Below are positions 5,439 to 5,673 of a stretch of DNA of 5,673 bases, piece after piece; position 1 is the first letter of the stretch, and each line of letters begins with the position of its first letter. The DNA lies in assembly GCA_017882555.1 (NCBI GenBank), contig JADGPH010000163.1:1-5673 (forward strand), in the 5' to 3' direction. The position numbers and the translations under genes are program-made. The DNA comes from Thermoleophilia bacterium (GTDB lineage Bacteria; Actinomycetota; Thermoleophilia; Miltoncostaeales; Miltoncostaeaceae). A model generated the notes under the pieces. It was not told where the DNA came from. It was given only the letters and a program-made list of their open reading frames with translations, and ran no database searches.

Positions 5439-5673
5439 GTGGTGACGACGTCCGCCCATGACCTTTCTGACAGCGCCACCGATGCGTTGATCACGACCGG
5501 TGAAGCCGCGAAGTTGCTGGGCACTTCGCGGCAGCATGTGGTGGACCTGTGCGACCGCGGAGACTTGCCGTTCCGCACTGTCGGAAAGCATCGTCGGGTT
5601 AGTCGCGCTGACCTGGAGGTGTTGTCCGCAAGGACACAACGACTCACCCGAGATCAGCTGCGCAGCTTGTGGA
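5439..5673 (+). CDS. Excisionase-family helix-turn-helix DNA-binding protein (3' end outside window)
   Basis: The open frame runs from GTG 5439 (or the adjacent GTG 5442) to the window edge without a stop, 78 codons seen. The core TTGEAAKLLGTSRQHVVDLC is a classical helix-turn-helix (helix 1 GEAAKLLG, turn at TS, recognition helix RQHVVDLCDRG), followed by the LPFRTVGKHRRVSRADLEVL wing and closing helix, typical of HTH_17/excisionase proteins. The segment afterwards (SARTQRLTRDQLRSLW) continues as a helix, so the protein is longer than a minimal excisionase. Actinobacterial relatives with such an extension are, from memory, often antitoxin-like partners of a neighbouring toxin or nucleotidyltransferase, but the next gene is not visible. 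It begins 15 bases after the integrase remnant, on the same strand. No clear Shine-Dalgarno is present, so the start is uncertain; an in-frame stop at 5421-5423 excludes an earlier one. Confidence 0.85.
   Translation, partial: MVTTSAHDLSDSATDALITTGEAAKLLGTSRQHVVDLCDRGDLPFRTVGKHRRVSRADLEVLSARTQRLTRDQLRSLW

Noticed and set aside
4920..5639. 239-codon minus-strand open frame opposite the integrase remnant and right helix-turn-helix gene
   Set aside because: It covers both plus-strand genes whose motifs are unmistakable, and its own translation is motif-free and Arg/Ser-rich.
1..5673. CRISPR arrays, tRNA/rRNA genes, complete insertion sequences, phage attachment duplications
   Set aside because: I found no regularly spaced repeats, no T-loop-like tRNA ends, no transposase and no terminal inverted repeats. 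Searching by eye could miss short or diverged cases.

Overview
The window looks like chromosomal DNA from a high-GC actinomycete. The grounds are strong G/C preference at third codon positions, GTG starts, C-rich U-less terminator hairpins, and protein families typical of Streptomyces-, Catenulispora- or Frankia-like bacteria. Genus cannot be fixed from the sequence alone.

One large gene dominates: a minus-strand reading frame (4250 to 447) for a 1267-residue secreted alpha-L-arabinofuranosidase of family GH54. It reads signal peptide, GH54 catalytic domain, NEW3-like beta-sandwich, first half of a lamin-tail domain, a short beta-repeat, a laminin-G-like domain, two more beta-repeats, second half of the lamin-tail domain, and a C-terminal AbfB/CBM42 arabinose-binding trefoil. 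It has a good Shine-Dalgarno sequence and is followed by a near-ideal 15-bp terminator hairpin.

The flanks look like debris of mobile or toxin-antitoxin elements. The left edge carries the C-terminal end of an excisionase/AlpA-type helix-turn-helix protein (plus strand, stop at 141) with its own hairpin terminator. To the right of the glycosidase, on the minus strand, lie an unrecognised 107-codon reading frame (4358-4681) and a probable remnant of a PIN-domain (VapC-like) toxin (about 4700-4873). On the plus strand a tyrosine recombinase C-terminus survives (HxxR, H and Tyr motifs; stop at 5423) without its N-terminal and Arg-I regions. A second excisionase-type helix-turn-helix gene starts 15 bases after it and runs off the right edge.

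The likely story is an extracellular arabinan/arabinoxylan-degrading enzyme inserted in, or flanked by, a decayed integrative island. The genes do not form a recognisable pathway together. I see no CRISPR array, tRNA, rRNA or complete insertion sequence, and no convincing new defence or regulatory system. The most unusual feature is the nested, apparently permuted domain arrangement inside the arabinofuranosidase.
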